From NCBI RefSeq assembly GCF_041146795.1, contig NC_135172.1, forward strand, positions 13,754,137 to 13,818,136: DNA of 64,000 bases, written 5' to 3'. A model generated the notes under the pieces. It did no database searches, had not been told where the DNA came from, and was given only the letters and a program-made list of their open reading frames with translations. The first letter of the stretch is position 1; each line of letters begins with the position of its first letter. This DNA is from Maylandia zebra (lineage: Eukaryota; Chordata; Actinopteri; Cichliformes; Cichlidae). The position numbers were made by a program, and so were the translations under genes. Below are positions 54,103 to 64,000 of this stretch, in pieces.

Positions 54103-56360
54103 CTCTCAAATATACAGCCTGATAAAGGTGAATAACTGTCAGTAAACAAACACCAAAGTAATAGTTCACACCAAACTACTGTCTGCAGTTGGCTAAAAGC
54201 ATCAGACTTGTTTTAGACTCTTTCCTTTTGGCCCCTATATTATAGGTCTAAAACGTGTATTTGAAATAATGAGAGCAAAAACATAACAAGTATTTTAGCA
54301 TTACACTACAAAGGGACATATAAACATAATTCCCTGATTTGGCTTCCTGAGTAGTTTTATTTATCATAAATATAATTTTCTCTCATTTCCTGATTTGGAT
54401 CAGCACATTGTGAAGAAAAGGAAAAAAATTATTGTGTGTATATAAGTTGTTTACTTGGGTGATAACGATTACAAATGTTACAAGCACAGACCACACAGAA
54501 AACATATTTCTTTGAAGAAACCATATTCAAGGTACTTCTTATTAGGATTAAATGTTTATCAGAATTAAGCATGACATACTGGCAGCAATAAAATAGATGT
54601 GTATTACAAATGCATTAATATATCAGGCAGACATCGGCCTTGGCCAGTGTTCTTGCTGACTGCAATTGGCAGATGATGAGATTTACTGTTGGCAGTAGCC
54701 GATGTTTATCTGTTGTGTCATCAATTTTGTGGTGGCTAAATGTTCAAAGACAGTGTGATGAAGAGCAGAAAGATGTTTGTTTGTTTTTTTTAAATGAAGA
54801 TTTATTAATTTCTCTGGCACAAAAGACGGAATAACAGCTAAAGAAAAAAAACACTGGTATTAAAAACTAGTATGGGTACATAAATTCACAAGTGGGGCAT
54901 CTCAAATGATTACAGTGTTGTTTCTGATGTTATTACATTTCATAATGAGCCACAGATTTTTATTTAACCCAGCTGTGATTACCTCATTAGGTTGATTCAT
55001 TTAATGCCACAAATAACCCACTGGGGCTCACATAGTGACTGATGTTCTCTTCATTTAGTTGCAGTCTGCTTAAGCTTAGATCCATCGACAGATGGATCTG
55101 AGTAATAAAGGCATTCTTGTCACAGTGAGCAAACTGCCTCCATCGTCCTGCTCAAGGACACTTGGGCAGCTTAGATGCTGCTCTGTAGAGGAGGTGAACC
55201 AGGCTGGGCCTTTAAATCTGAGCTGCCTCTTCAGTGACCTATATTACTGTGAATTCTGTGTAAAAATAAATAAATAAAATAATTCAGCAAGCTCTGAAGT
55301 GGTCTGCAGTAGGGGAAGCTGTACTCATAGATCTGTGTCAACTGAGTGTCTCGGCTAGCTCAGTAGCATTAGCTCGGAGGGGCTAATCTGTCTCATCCAT
55401 GAAGTGTCACATTAATGTTGACTTAAGTTAAGCAGCAGCCTGACTGACTGACCTGTTGGTGTATATAAGTCGTGGCAATGAATAGCCATCTCAGCCGGAG
55501 CAGACGCACACAGTAGTACAGACAGTTTGACCTCAGGCTGAATGATGCCTGTGAGTCGTGACGCGGCGGTGACCAGCGCTTTGGTCAGCCACCATCTCTG
55601 CCTCCATCTACTGTTATTAAACAGCTAGCCACTAACGTTTACCAGCTATGCTCATCTTAGCAGGTAGCTATCAGCCCCCTTAAGCTACAACCGATATTCA
55701 GCAACTAATAACAGGTCCCACCGTCTCATGCTCCGACGTTAAAAGTGATAGATTTGCGCAGACTCCCCCTAAGCTCTGCAAACGACGCTAACTCAGCTAG
55801 CTAACACTTAACAACAGACAATAGACATTTTGACCAACCTCTGTATAGATTTTTCCCCCAGGTAAAAAAGTAGTCGCTCGACAGAAGTTTATGGAGACGA
55901 CCTGGAAATATTTCTACGTCTCCCTTGGGTTCATGTTCATGTGTTCACACAGTGTCAAATTAATGTCAACTAATGAGTTACGGCAAATAAGCGTCTGGAT
56001 TTGATGACAACCTTTCTAGCTTTAGCTTCTAGCTTCAAGTATCGTCGGAACTTCCGGTTGGCCTTTTAAATCAAAATAAAAGCCTTGGTAATAACATTTC
56101 GTGGAGCTTTTTTGTCAATTCGCAAACATGCAAAACCGTTTTGAAATGTGTTAAAACCGCACTGCAGTCAGTCATTCCTTAAATATTCAAATAGAAGAGG
56201 ATCGTCAAGCACAGGTGTAACTATTGGAATTCTCTGCTGCACTGCACTAATAAATGCAACATACAAAGATTAATACATTCACGAGCTTCTGCTATGACGC
56301 ATTCAATTATGTCTCTATTTACATACAACTTTTTTTTTTTACTTTTCAAGTGCTGCAAAT
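54103..56360. other. 5' region of the 15-finger gene
   Basis: The start codon exon is preceded by a likely 3' splice site, so an untranslated exon and promoter are expected upstream. The CG-richer block near 55490-55930 is the best candidate. Nothing else coding is visible. Confidence 0.5.
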
Positions 56361-57661
56361 TAGTGATGGGCAGATGAAGCCCCATGAAGCACTGAAGCTT
56401 TTCATCCAATTGGTTCACCCCAACGCGAAGCTTCATGAAGCTTCATTTGCTCTAGCAGGACACCTACTGGACGTAAAAATAATAGCTGGCATGAATTTGA
56501 AGAGTGTGGCATTTTGCACACAGCCTGTAAATGTCAACAACAAAAGGAGTGTGTAAAACATGTATATTGTAGTGATGGCAGTATACTGTGTATATTTATA
56601 GGGGCAGTATGGGAAATGATTATTTGGAAATGCTTGAAATGGAAATGATCATTTACTGTGAGGTGAGGTGTGGTTGGGGTGTGGACAGTGGTTGTGCTTT
56701 TGTAACGTTGAGGTATGGACAGCTACACACTGAGGCTTTGAGCCTCAGTCCTGCCTGTTCACATTTTATTCTGTAAAAACTAAATTTTCACTGCTTTTAT
56801 GACCTTTTTAGTGGGGAGAACATAGCTGGGATTTAATGATTTAACAAATCTTTTGAATCCTTTGTCCTCCACAATGCTAAATGGCTGGGAGTCCTCAATC
56901 ACCATGCTGACCAGGTCTTCATCTATTTGAGATTGTTCTCCTGAGGAAAGACAATAAAGATAAAGCACAAATATAAATATCACATACGTAACTTATAACA
57001 GTTGTATAATATTGTTATATCATTTAGTAACATTACTGCATGCTATATTATCATTGCATTTGATGGCTCACCTGGTCTTGCTCCACAATCGGTGTTCCCC
57101 TTATTCTCATGCAAAGCTCTGTAGTGCCTAAGCATGGATGAGGTGTTGTTGTTATAGCCCAGCTCCCTGGCACATAGCAAACACTTCACCTTGTACAAAA
57201 GTCAAGACAGCTCAACATAAATTGTATTGCACCATCAGTATCATGACAATACATCTTCTGTAGAAATTTACATACCTTGTTGGGAGGAATAAGATCAAAA
57301 TGTTCCCTCACAGGGGAGGACATCCTCCTCTTCTTAGCTGGCTCCATTCTCTCCTGACTTTCTCTCCTCACTCTCATAAACCTCCAAACGGTCTCCAAAC
57401 TCTCTCTAACCGCAACTCTCCATCAAACACCCACATTTTTGAATGAAGTCTGAGGGGTTTATATCGCTGTCATATCTCGCGGCAAAGTTCGAACCACTTC
57501 ATGAACCAGTCACGTGGTACAGCCGGGCAGCGAGGCTTCGGACGTCATCATTTTCAGCTCCTCCCATAAATGAAGCAAGCCTCGATACGCGCTTCGCGGA
57601 AACGCCCCCTCCATTACTCGACACACGCTCCGAAGCCTCGATACAGAACGTCCCATCACTA
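56361..57661 (-). mobile_element. hAT element with intact boundaries and a BED-finger gene
   Basis: A 1301-bp element with ends TAGTGATGGG and CCCATCACTA and a perfect 8-bp duplication, CTGCAAAT (56353-56360 and 57662-57669). It contains three exons with splice signals that encode only the N-terminal BED part of a hAT transposase. The catalytic region is absent, so it is non-autonomous. Confidence 0.9.
56780..57377 (-). CDS. Truncated hAT transposase: BED zinc finger only
   Basis: Exons 57276-57377, 57072-57189 and 56780-56940 join in phase to 381 nt (126 aa). Exon 1 is basic (MRVRRESQERMEPAKKRRMS). Exon 2 holds the BED finger (CLLC ... MLRHYRALH). Exon 3 carries the conserved segment after the finger (DSQPFSIVEDKGFKRFVKSL) and stops at 56780-56782 soon after PSYVLPTKK. 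Full-length hAT or ZBED proteins continue for hundreds of residues with an RNase H-like fold and dimerisation region, none of which is here. The frame is open, so either loss was recent or the short protein is kept. Confidence 0.72.
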
Positions 57662-57684
57662 CTGCAAATGTCAAATGCATGTGA

Positions 57685-58345
57685 ATAATGTGCTGGCCAT
57701 TTCATTAGGTAAACCTTGTCAACAACTTATAAATATAAATTCACCCAGTCGCATGGAAACAACTCAGTGCATTCAGGCATGTAGACATGTTGAAGAAGAG
57801 CATCAAATCACTTCAAACTCAATGAGGAAGAAAGCCAATTTAAGTGTTTTTGAATTGGACACAGTTAGAAAAAAGAGAAAATATCCTGTGAGCGGCAGTT
57901 CTCTGGGTGAAAATGCTTTGTTGATGTCAGAAGAGAATAACCAGGCTGCTGCAAACTGCTAGAAAGGCAATAGTAACTCAGCCACTCATTACAACCAAGG
58001 TATGCAGAAGAGCATCTCTGAATGCACACTTATCATTTTGAAGCGGTTGTGTTACAGCTTTCAAGAACACACCAGGTGTCACTCCTGACATCAAGGCTCA
58101 CCAAAATTAGATATTAGAAGATTGAAGAAATGTTGCCTGATCTGACAAGTCTTCATTTGGACAGTAGTGTCAGAACTTGTTGTAAACCGCATGAAAGCAT
58201 CCATCCTGGCATGATGTAATGACATGGGAATATATTTTTGGCACACTTCAGGTCTCTCCGTACCAACTGAGCATTGTTCAAAGCCTACCTATGCACTATG
58301 ACCATGCCTATCGCTTTAATAACATTAATGTACCTGGGTTAGAAA
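57685..58345 (+). mobile_element. Tc1-like transposon relic, same family as in micall2
   Basis: It starts GCTGGCCATTTCATTAGGTA and carries AGCGGCAGTTCTCTGGG, as in the copy at 10370-10400. GGTATGCAGAAGAGCATCTC and GGCTCACCAAAATTAGATAT follow, then CATGAAAGCATCCATCC. Short deletions and stops make it non-functional. It abuts the hAT target duplication. Confidence 0.75.
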
Positions 58346-58451
58346 GTCTATGCATAAGATAACCTAAAATCTTTCTTGAAGCCAAACACACCTTTTCAGT
58401 ACCACGTTGGACGGCCTTTTTACCTTCAGAACTGCCTTCATTCTTTGTGGC

Positions 58452-58530
58452 ACAGATTCAAGAATCAGAATCAGAATCAGAAAGGGTTTTTATTGCCAAA
58501 TGTTGAGCAGATTTACAACATTAGGAAGGT
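58452..58530 (-). repeat. LINE 3' tail remnant
   Basis: AGAATCAGAATCAGAATCAG at 58461-58480 is the reverse complement of the GATTCT-type tail seen at 39365-39385. TTTTTATTGCC (an AATAAA-containing 3' end) follows. This is a very short 5'-truncated copy. Confidence 0.55.
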
Positions 58531-59284
58531 CAACAAGGTGTTTGTAACATTCCTCAGAGATTTTGGTCCATGTTGACATGATAGCATCACACAGTTGCTG
58601 CAGATATGTTGGCTGCACATCCGTGATGCAACTCTCCCAATCCACCACATTTCAAATGTGCTCATTGTCATGTTTCATTAACTCTAATCCAACGATCAAG
58701 TTTGGATGAACCAAAAATACAAAGAACTCGTTTTTTTTTTAAGAACCATTGACCAAACTACGGACAATGGAAGTGACCATACAAAATATACTACAGGAAT
58801 ACTTTTTCTACTTGAGTCATCCGAGAGATTTTATTTCAAATTAACTCTTTTCAGACACTGGATATGTAACATTGCTGGCTTGATGAATCTGTTAAAGTGA
58901 CAACAGACTGCTACGTTCATTACAACACTGATGGGACAAGACACTGTACTTGCACAGTATTGCATACTACTTGCGAGATATAAAGATAAATCAATTGCCA
59001 TACATAATGCACGAGGTTAGAGGCTTGTCATCAGCTCTTTAAAACAGAGGCCACACTGTATGTGCGATTACGGGACTTTAATCAATGGATCAGACAATCT
59101 TGACCAATCCTGTCTCCATTTTAGGGTAATTATTAAACATCAGATTAATGCCATTGTGCCACATTCATAAGTATGCATATATCTCTTGAAGCTCAGAAGT
59201 CAGATTAACAGAAAGGAGTATATGTCTTTGTTTAGGTTTAATAATCAAAGGCTTCTCAGACTGCTGTAAATGTTCTTGATCACA
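58531..59284. other. 3' region of the eight-finger gene
   Basis: Probably the 3' UTR and downstream DNA. A minus-strand AATAAA at 58830-58835 is a possible polyadenylation signal. No other feature seen. Confidence 0.45.
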
Positions 59285-59907
59285 TTACTGTTTGTTTACC
59301 ACTATCAGCTGCTGTTTCGGTCTCCCCAAAGTTCTCATGGATGTTTTTGGCTTCTTGTCATGAATCTTCACATGCGCTTGATAGCCCTGATTGTAATAGA
59401 AACACTTCCCACATATCTTACACGCATACGGGTTCTCTCCGGTGTGAACTCTCAGGTGAACTTTTAGGGTATCTGCTCTGGAGTAACGTTTCCCACAGAT
59501 CGAGCACAGAAAAGATCGCTCTCCGGTGTGAGTCTTCAGGTGCAAATTGAGGTTGTAAGATTGCAAAAATGCCCTCCCACACTGATCACAGTGGTAGTTC
59601 TTTTCTCCGGTATGAGTTAACTTGTGTTTTTTAAGCATTTCCATCGTGACACAAGTCTTCCCACACTCTGAACAGAGATAAGGTAAATCTCCTGAGTGGA
59701 GGCGCATATGCATTTTAACACTCTTATTATGTTTGAATCTCTTCCCACAGTCAGGACATGCGAAAGGCTTCCAGTGAATCTCGCGGTGTTCCTCTAGCTT
59801 ATGTTTCTCAGGGAAGTCCATTCCACACTCCCCACACATGTGAACTGTAGCAGGAGATGCTTTAGGCTCGCTCTTCTCTTCAATTAATGTCCACTTTGGT
59901 AACTCTC
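59285..59907 (-). CDS. Six-finger terminal exon of the eight-finger gene
   Basis: Six C2H2 fingers follow a short spacer (ELPKWTLIEEKSEPKASP). The linker between its first two fingers is cut short (IHWKPF instead of the usual THTGEKPF), and finger 2 is followed by HSGDLPY. The rest use TGE-type linkers. The exon enters in phase 1 and ends at the stop 59285-59287. Confidence 0.87.
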
Positions 59908-62900
59908 CTGTGAAAAATACAAGCATGTACACAATTAAAAATAAAGTAAACAAACAAAAAAAACAAAACCTCAAGTTCACAGCCAGGTGAACTGAATAAA
60001 ATTGCTCATGATGTTACACAGTGAGAGCCTCTGCTTGAAAAACTTGGGTCGAGGCATTGATTGTTTTGTTGAGTTCACACTAAGTTCTCATTACATTTGC
60101 TGAAGAAACTGATGACTCATCCTGCTATGTGGAAACTACCAACCAGCAGTTGGCTGAACGAAGATGATGTAATTGTTTTTAATTGGATGATTTTTTTTGT
60201 TTTTTTCCCAGTTGAATAAAGTAAGGGTACAGCGTGTAAAATCTCACTAGTAGATTGCTGACTGCAGTCAACTGAATTAAAAAATACTTTTTAAAAGTAG
60301 TCCGATATGAGTCAATGACTCATTGAAACTCACCTCTATACAATGATAGCAATACTTAGGCGAGTTGTTGGATATCCTGAACTTTTCTGTTGGTAAGCTG
60401 CTGCTGTTGTTAGCGGCTGTTAACCTCTGTTAGCTGCTGTTAGCCAGGATTAGTGAAACTTTCTTTGACTTTGTTGGACTCTGATGCTCAGTGATTGTGA
60501 TCAAGCTGTTTATCAGTGTTGTTCACTGTCTGGAGACGGGAGGATCACATATTTAATCTGCTGACAATAATTAATTGTGACAATATTGAGAATAAATAAG
60601 CATGTTCACGGATATTTTCATGTGTTAAAAGGCCTGACTTCTGCTGACGGCTTAGAGGTCAGAGTTGAGGAGGAAGAAGATGACATTTTGTCCAGATGCT
60701 GATCATGTTTTCTCTTTCCTTTATGTTTTTGTTTCTTTGGCACCCTTTCTCAGATGATAAAACACAGTTATTGGATTGGATTGGATAATGCATTTGTTTC
60801 TCAGTTGCAGTTGCCTGCAACTGAGATAACAAACCTTGCCGACCGTACTTACAATACACAACTTCACGCTAGGGAGACAGGTCAGGCTAGGTAGCAAAAG
60901 GAAAAACAATGAAATGTATAAAACAAAAGGTCAGATCAGGAGAAAAAAAAGAATTTCTGCTCATACTGATCCTTAAAAGGAGTCAGCATGAGGAAAAGAC
61001 AAAAACTCCAGCACATAAAAAGCACAAATATCACATCGTAACACCATAAAAACACAAGACAAGCAACATGGGGGGGTATGCCAATGTGCACAGCTGTTGG
61101 CATACCAGTTCAGCCTGAGAAAGTGTCCTTTCGCCCATTAGGCGAAGATCAACAGTCCGCAGCCTACGCAGGTGGCCTCGAGGGATTGGGCAAGAGAGAC
61201 AGTTCGTTCTCATCATCATATCTCTTGGAAAATTGTTGTTGTTCTCGTCGGCAAGTTATGATGCTTTTTATCTTGAATCTAACGGTTGCAGACACCAATT
61301 AAAAGGACACCTATGAGTTTTTTTTCTCCCCGACTGTTGGCCTAATACAAATGTGGTTGGTCTCTAACAACATACAGCCACAATGAGATTAGGTGGAGCA
61401 GCGATGTCTATCTCGCCCACTATAGTCAAGTTGGTGGGGCAACATGGCGGCATCTACAAATCGGCGTCCGCTCTCATGCATTTTTAATGGATTTTTTTAA
61501 GTTTAGGAGAGTGCATCAATTTTTTGGAAGATGTTATTCTATTTATGAGTGAACACTATTTTTTTTTAATTAAACTGACTGTAATCTTTACACAGCTCAT
61601 GCTTGTTCGACCAGTAGAGACTGCCCTCTGCTGGCACAAGCCGTGCAAAATGCATCACCTTAACATCAGTATTTGAAAGAGGAGCAGCTGTATTTTTGAA
61701 GGTACTGAAAACCATCAAAACATCAAAATGCCTAAACACCCAGGTATTCAACAAAACCGTGATACCAGTCGAGTCTACTCAGCAGTCCATACATTTTTTA
61801 ACTGTTCTTTGTGCAGCTCGGTAAAAGATGAGTAAAGAGGATTTTCAACTGCCACAAACATCTAACTGAAACAGGTTAAAGTGTCCTGAGCACAGCGGGA
61901 GGTTCCTCTCACCTCTGTGAACTTTCATGTGTGTCTTGAGGTTTCCACCCTGGGTGAATCCTCTCCCACATATGAAGCATTTGAAAGGTCTTTTTCCCGA
62001 GTGAATCACGAGGTGTCGTTTCAGGGCGTTGTGCCGGGGGAACACTCTTTCGCAGGTCGGGCAGTAGTACGTCTTCTTTGGTTTACAAAGCTCCTGGGAG
62101 CTTTGTACACTGGTAGGTTCTAGAGTGAGAATTTCTCCTCAAAATACAGAAATATCAGTGTGAAGTTGTTGCACTGCATGCACTGTGTGTGTATGGTTTC
62201 CATTTATAATCAAATTATGATATTAAAGTGTGTGTAGATCTTTCTCTTATTTCAATAGTTTTCAGACATATAAAGCATAAAAAAAGGAGAAGACAGAAAA
62301 TCGACTGTCTGTTACTTTTGATATCTTTCTAACAGAAGGCAAGAAGTTAAACCACAAATTAAATGAAGCTCAAAATAATATTCATATGTGTACCACAAAA
62401 AGAAGGACCATCTTTCATAATGAATGTTGGTGAAGCCCAAGACATGAACATGATTTTTAGCTTCATCTTATGCAACACATGTACTGTCTGTCAGTCTTTT
62501 TAATAACACTCCATCACCTGTGGGTGCCGTGCTGTGATCCTGTGTTTCAGGTCTGTGGTCTTCACTGGGATTTTCATCAGTGTTCGTCTCATTCCGGTTT
62601 ATTTTCTTTGGCACGTTGTGATGTGAGACAGATGGCGTGAGCTCCAGCTCATACGACGGAGGTCTGGAGGAAGCCCCTGGTGTCCGGGAAGACTGATCTG
62701 CTGAACAGGTGTTTTCAGGTTTTTGCTCCTGATCCTGTGAACACACAAAGAGCTTTAAATTCTCTTGCTTGAAAGCAGTGTTTGCTGTGAAATGGTGGGA
62801 TTTTAAACATCTACAGGATGCATTTTCTCCAAACCTTGTGTTGATTTCCAAGCAGATGGTAAGGCTTGTTTCCTATATAAACAAACCCATTATTATATTA

Positions 62901-63319
62901 CAACCACTAACAAGGTTACACAGAAAACCTGACCGTTTTCCAGAAAATCATGACTAAATAATGAATCCAGTATGACCAGTGTTGCCGTCCTCACTCTGAA
63001 CGTGGATTGTTTCTGCTCCTGGTGGCTGTTCTGTTTGTTCTGCATCTACAGCATCATGCACGGGGACCTGTTTGGTGACCGACTTGGGAGCACTCAGGCA
63101 GCCAGCACTGTAGGAATAAGAAAAGGTCATGAAAAAAAAAGTCATTTTTATTGATACAAACTTCTGGTTCAGAGCTTACCGAACATGTACAGGGGGAACG
63201 TAATCCTGATCATCGCTGTCATCATAGCAACCATCCCCTTTTGCCGTTTCCTCTTCTGATGTCGAACCATGTCCTTTGTACTCACATGGAAAACAAGTAA
63301 TTTCCTCTGTCCTGTTCAT
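59285..63319 (-). CDS. Eight-finger C2H2 zinc-finger protein (6 exons seen)
   Basis: Exons: 63180-63319, 62995-63107, 62835-62872, 62518-62734, 61913-62119, 59285-59907. They total 1338 nt (445 aa) if the ATG at 63317-63319 is the start. An upstream coding exon is possible because an AG lies just after that ATG. The N-terminal 200 residues are acidic and disordered. Exon 5 has two fingers (CPTC, CFIC). A 2-kb intron follows. The last exon has six fingers (CGEC, CPDC, CSEC, CDQC, CSIC, CKIC) and a basic tail ending LIVVNKQ. The 38-nt exon 62835-62872 is needed to restore phase. The donor after exon 2 is ambiguous (62994 or about 62979). Probable nuclear regulator, target unknown. Confidence 0.75.
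59908..61912. other. Last intron of the eight-finger gene
   Basis: Two kilobases of AT-rich intron. A short TTAGCTGCTGTTAGC-type repeat occurs at 60400-60450. I see no exon or complete mobile element. Confidence 0.55.
61913..62119 (-). CDS. Two-finger exon of the eight-finger gene
   Basis: This 207-nt exon encodes EPTSVQSSQELCKPKK (first residue split) and two fingers (YYCPTC ... HLVIH; CFICGRGF ... HMKVH). It ends in phase 1 at a GTGAGA donor exactly after the second finger. The first base of the next linker glycine is split across the intron. Confidence 0.82.
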
Positions 63320-64000
63320 ATTTTGTAAAATGCAAAATATATTATTAGACAGTTACGACCCAATAAAACACTGATGAACACAATATACGCTGCTTTATAC
63401 CCTGTTTCACATGTCAGTGCAGGCTTGCACACGCTGCTTTTCAACAAGCTGCACCCAGCATAAGTTAAATTAAAGGTGTCACGTTGTGTGCCATTTCCAT
63501 GTGGTCACAGCTTCTGAAACCTTTCCATTCAGAAATACTGTCAATAAATTAAATCATCATTTTAAAACTGTGTTTTTATTAACTGAGGTTATCTTTGTCT
63601 AATATTAAAATGTATTGATGATGCAACTCTTCAACATTTGACAAATATGTAAAATTCTCAGAAATCAGGGAGGCGGCAAATACTTTTACATGGTACTGTA
63701 AATCTTGTAGAAGTGCAACATACATTTGAGGGTTAACTATTAACACAGCTGAAACCATCGCTCTAAGTTATGGAGGCATTTATTATGTTCTTTTCTCACA
63801 GCCCACATCAGAGCGAGACCAGATCAAAAACTACTACACTGACCAAATCTGGACTAGTTTATTTGTTTAAACAGTTTCTGATTTGTAAAGAAAGGCTGCT
63901 TAAAGACACACTAACAAACTGAACAAATGTTTCAAACATCATTCGGAGCTTTAATTAAAAAGTCCAACAGTGTTTTAAAGAAAAAAAAACAAAGCAATAC
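63320..64000. other. Upstream of the eight-finger gene, window edge
   Basis: Contains the transposon remnant listed separately and AT-rich sequence. Any upstream exon of the eight-finger gene is probably beyond the window. Confidence 0.5.
63480..63705 (+). repeat. Remnant of a DNA transposon end
   Basis: The segment ends AGAAATCAGGGAGGCGGCAA then ATACTTTTACATGGTACTGT. This resembles the terminal text of an abundant fish DNA element (normally ...ATCAGGAAGGGGGCAAATAC...). No partner end is visible in the window. Confidence 0.45.

Overview
The window looks like nuclear DNA of a ray-finned fish, probably a percomorph of the cichlid type. It has short vertebrate exons with GT-AG introns, many (GT)n/(CA)n tracts, and decayed copies of fish repeat families (Tc1-like, hAT, piggyBac, L2, L1/Tx1, tRNA-derived SINEs). 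All recognisable genes lie on the minus strand. I assembled them by hand from splice phase, and each reading frame closes.

Layout by position. 1-6175: intergenic repeats with a piggyBac-type MITE and a SINE. 6180-25147: micall2, 16 coding exons, 783 codons; its LIM zinc domain appears to be only half present. One 6.1-kb intron of this gene holds a nested set of transposons (10189-15540), including a 4.34-kb fold-back-like element whose mirrored ends carry a minisatellite. 25148-33100: intergenic repeats. 33109-45992: a GH31 acid alpha-glucosidase gene (gaa type), 20 coding exons, 972 codons. It encodes a membrane-anchored form whose cytosolic tail carries two sorting-type motifs; two LINE fragments lie antisense in its introns. 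45993-49269: intergenic and the gaa promoter side. 49270-54102: a 15-finger C2H2 protein gene made of two finger blocks. 56361-57661: a hAT element with a perfect 8-bp target duplication and a short BED-finger gene. 57685-58345: a second Tc1-like relic. 59285-63319: an eight-finger C2H2 protein gene whose 5' end may lie outside the window.

The genes do not form one pathway. MICALL2 is a Rab/actin adaptor of endocytic recycling, acid alpha-glucosidase degrades lysosomal glycogen, and the two C2H2 proteins are probably nuclear DNA-binding factors. The most unusual material is the nested fold-back-like element, the half LIM domain, the duplicated architecture of the 15-finger gene, and the compact hAT/BED unit.
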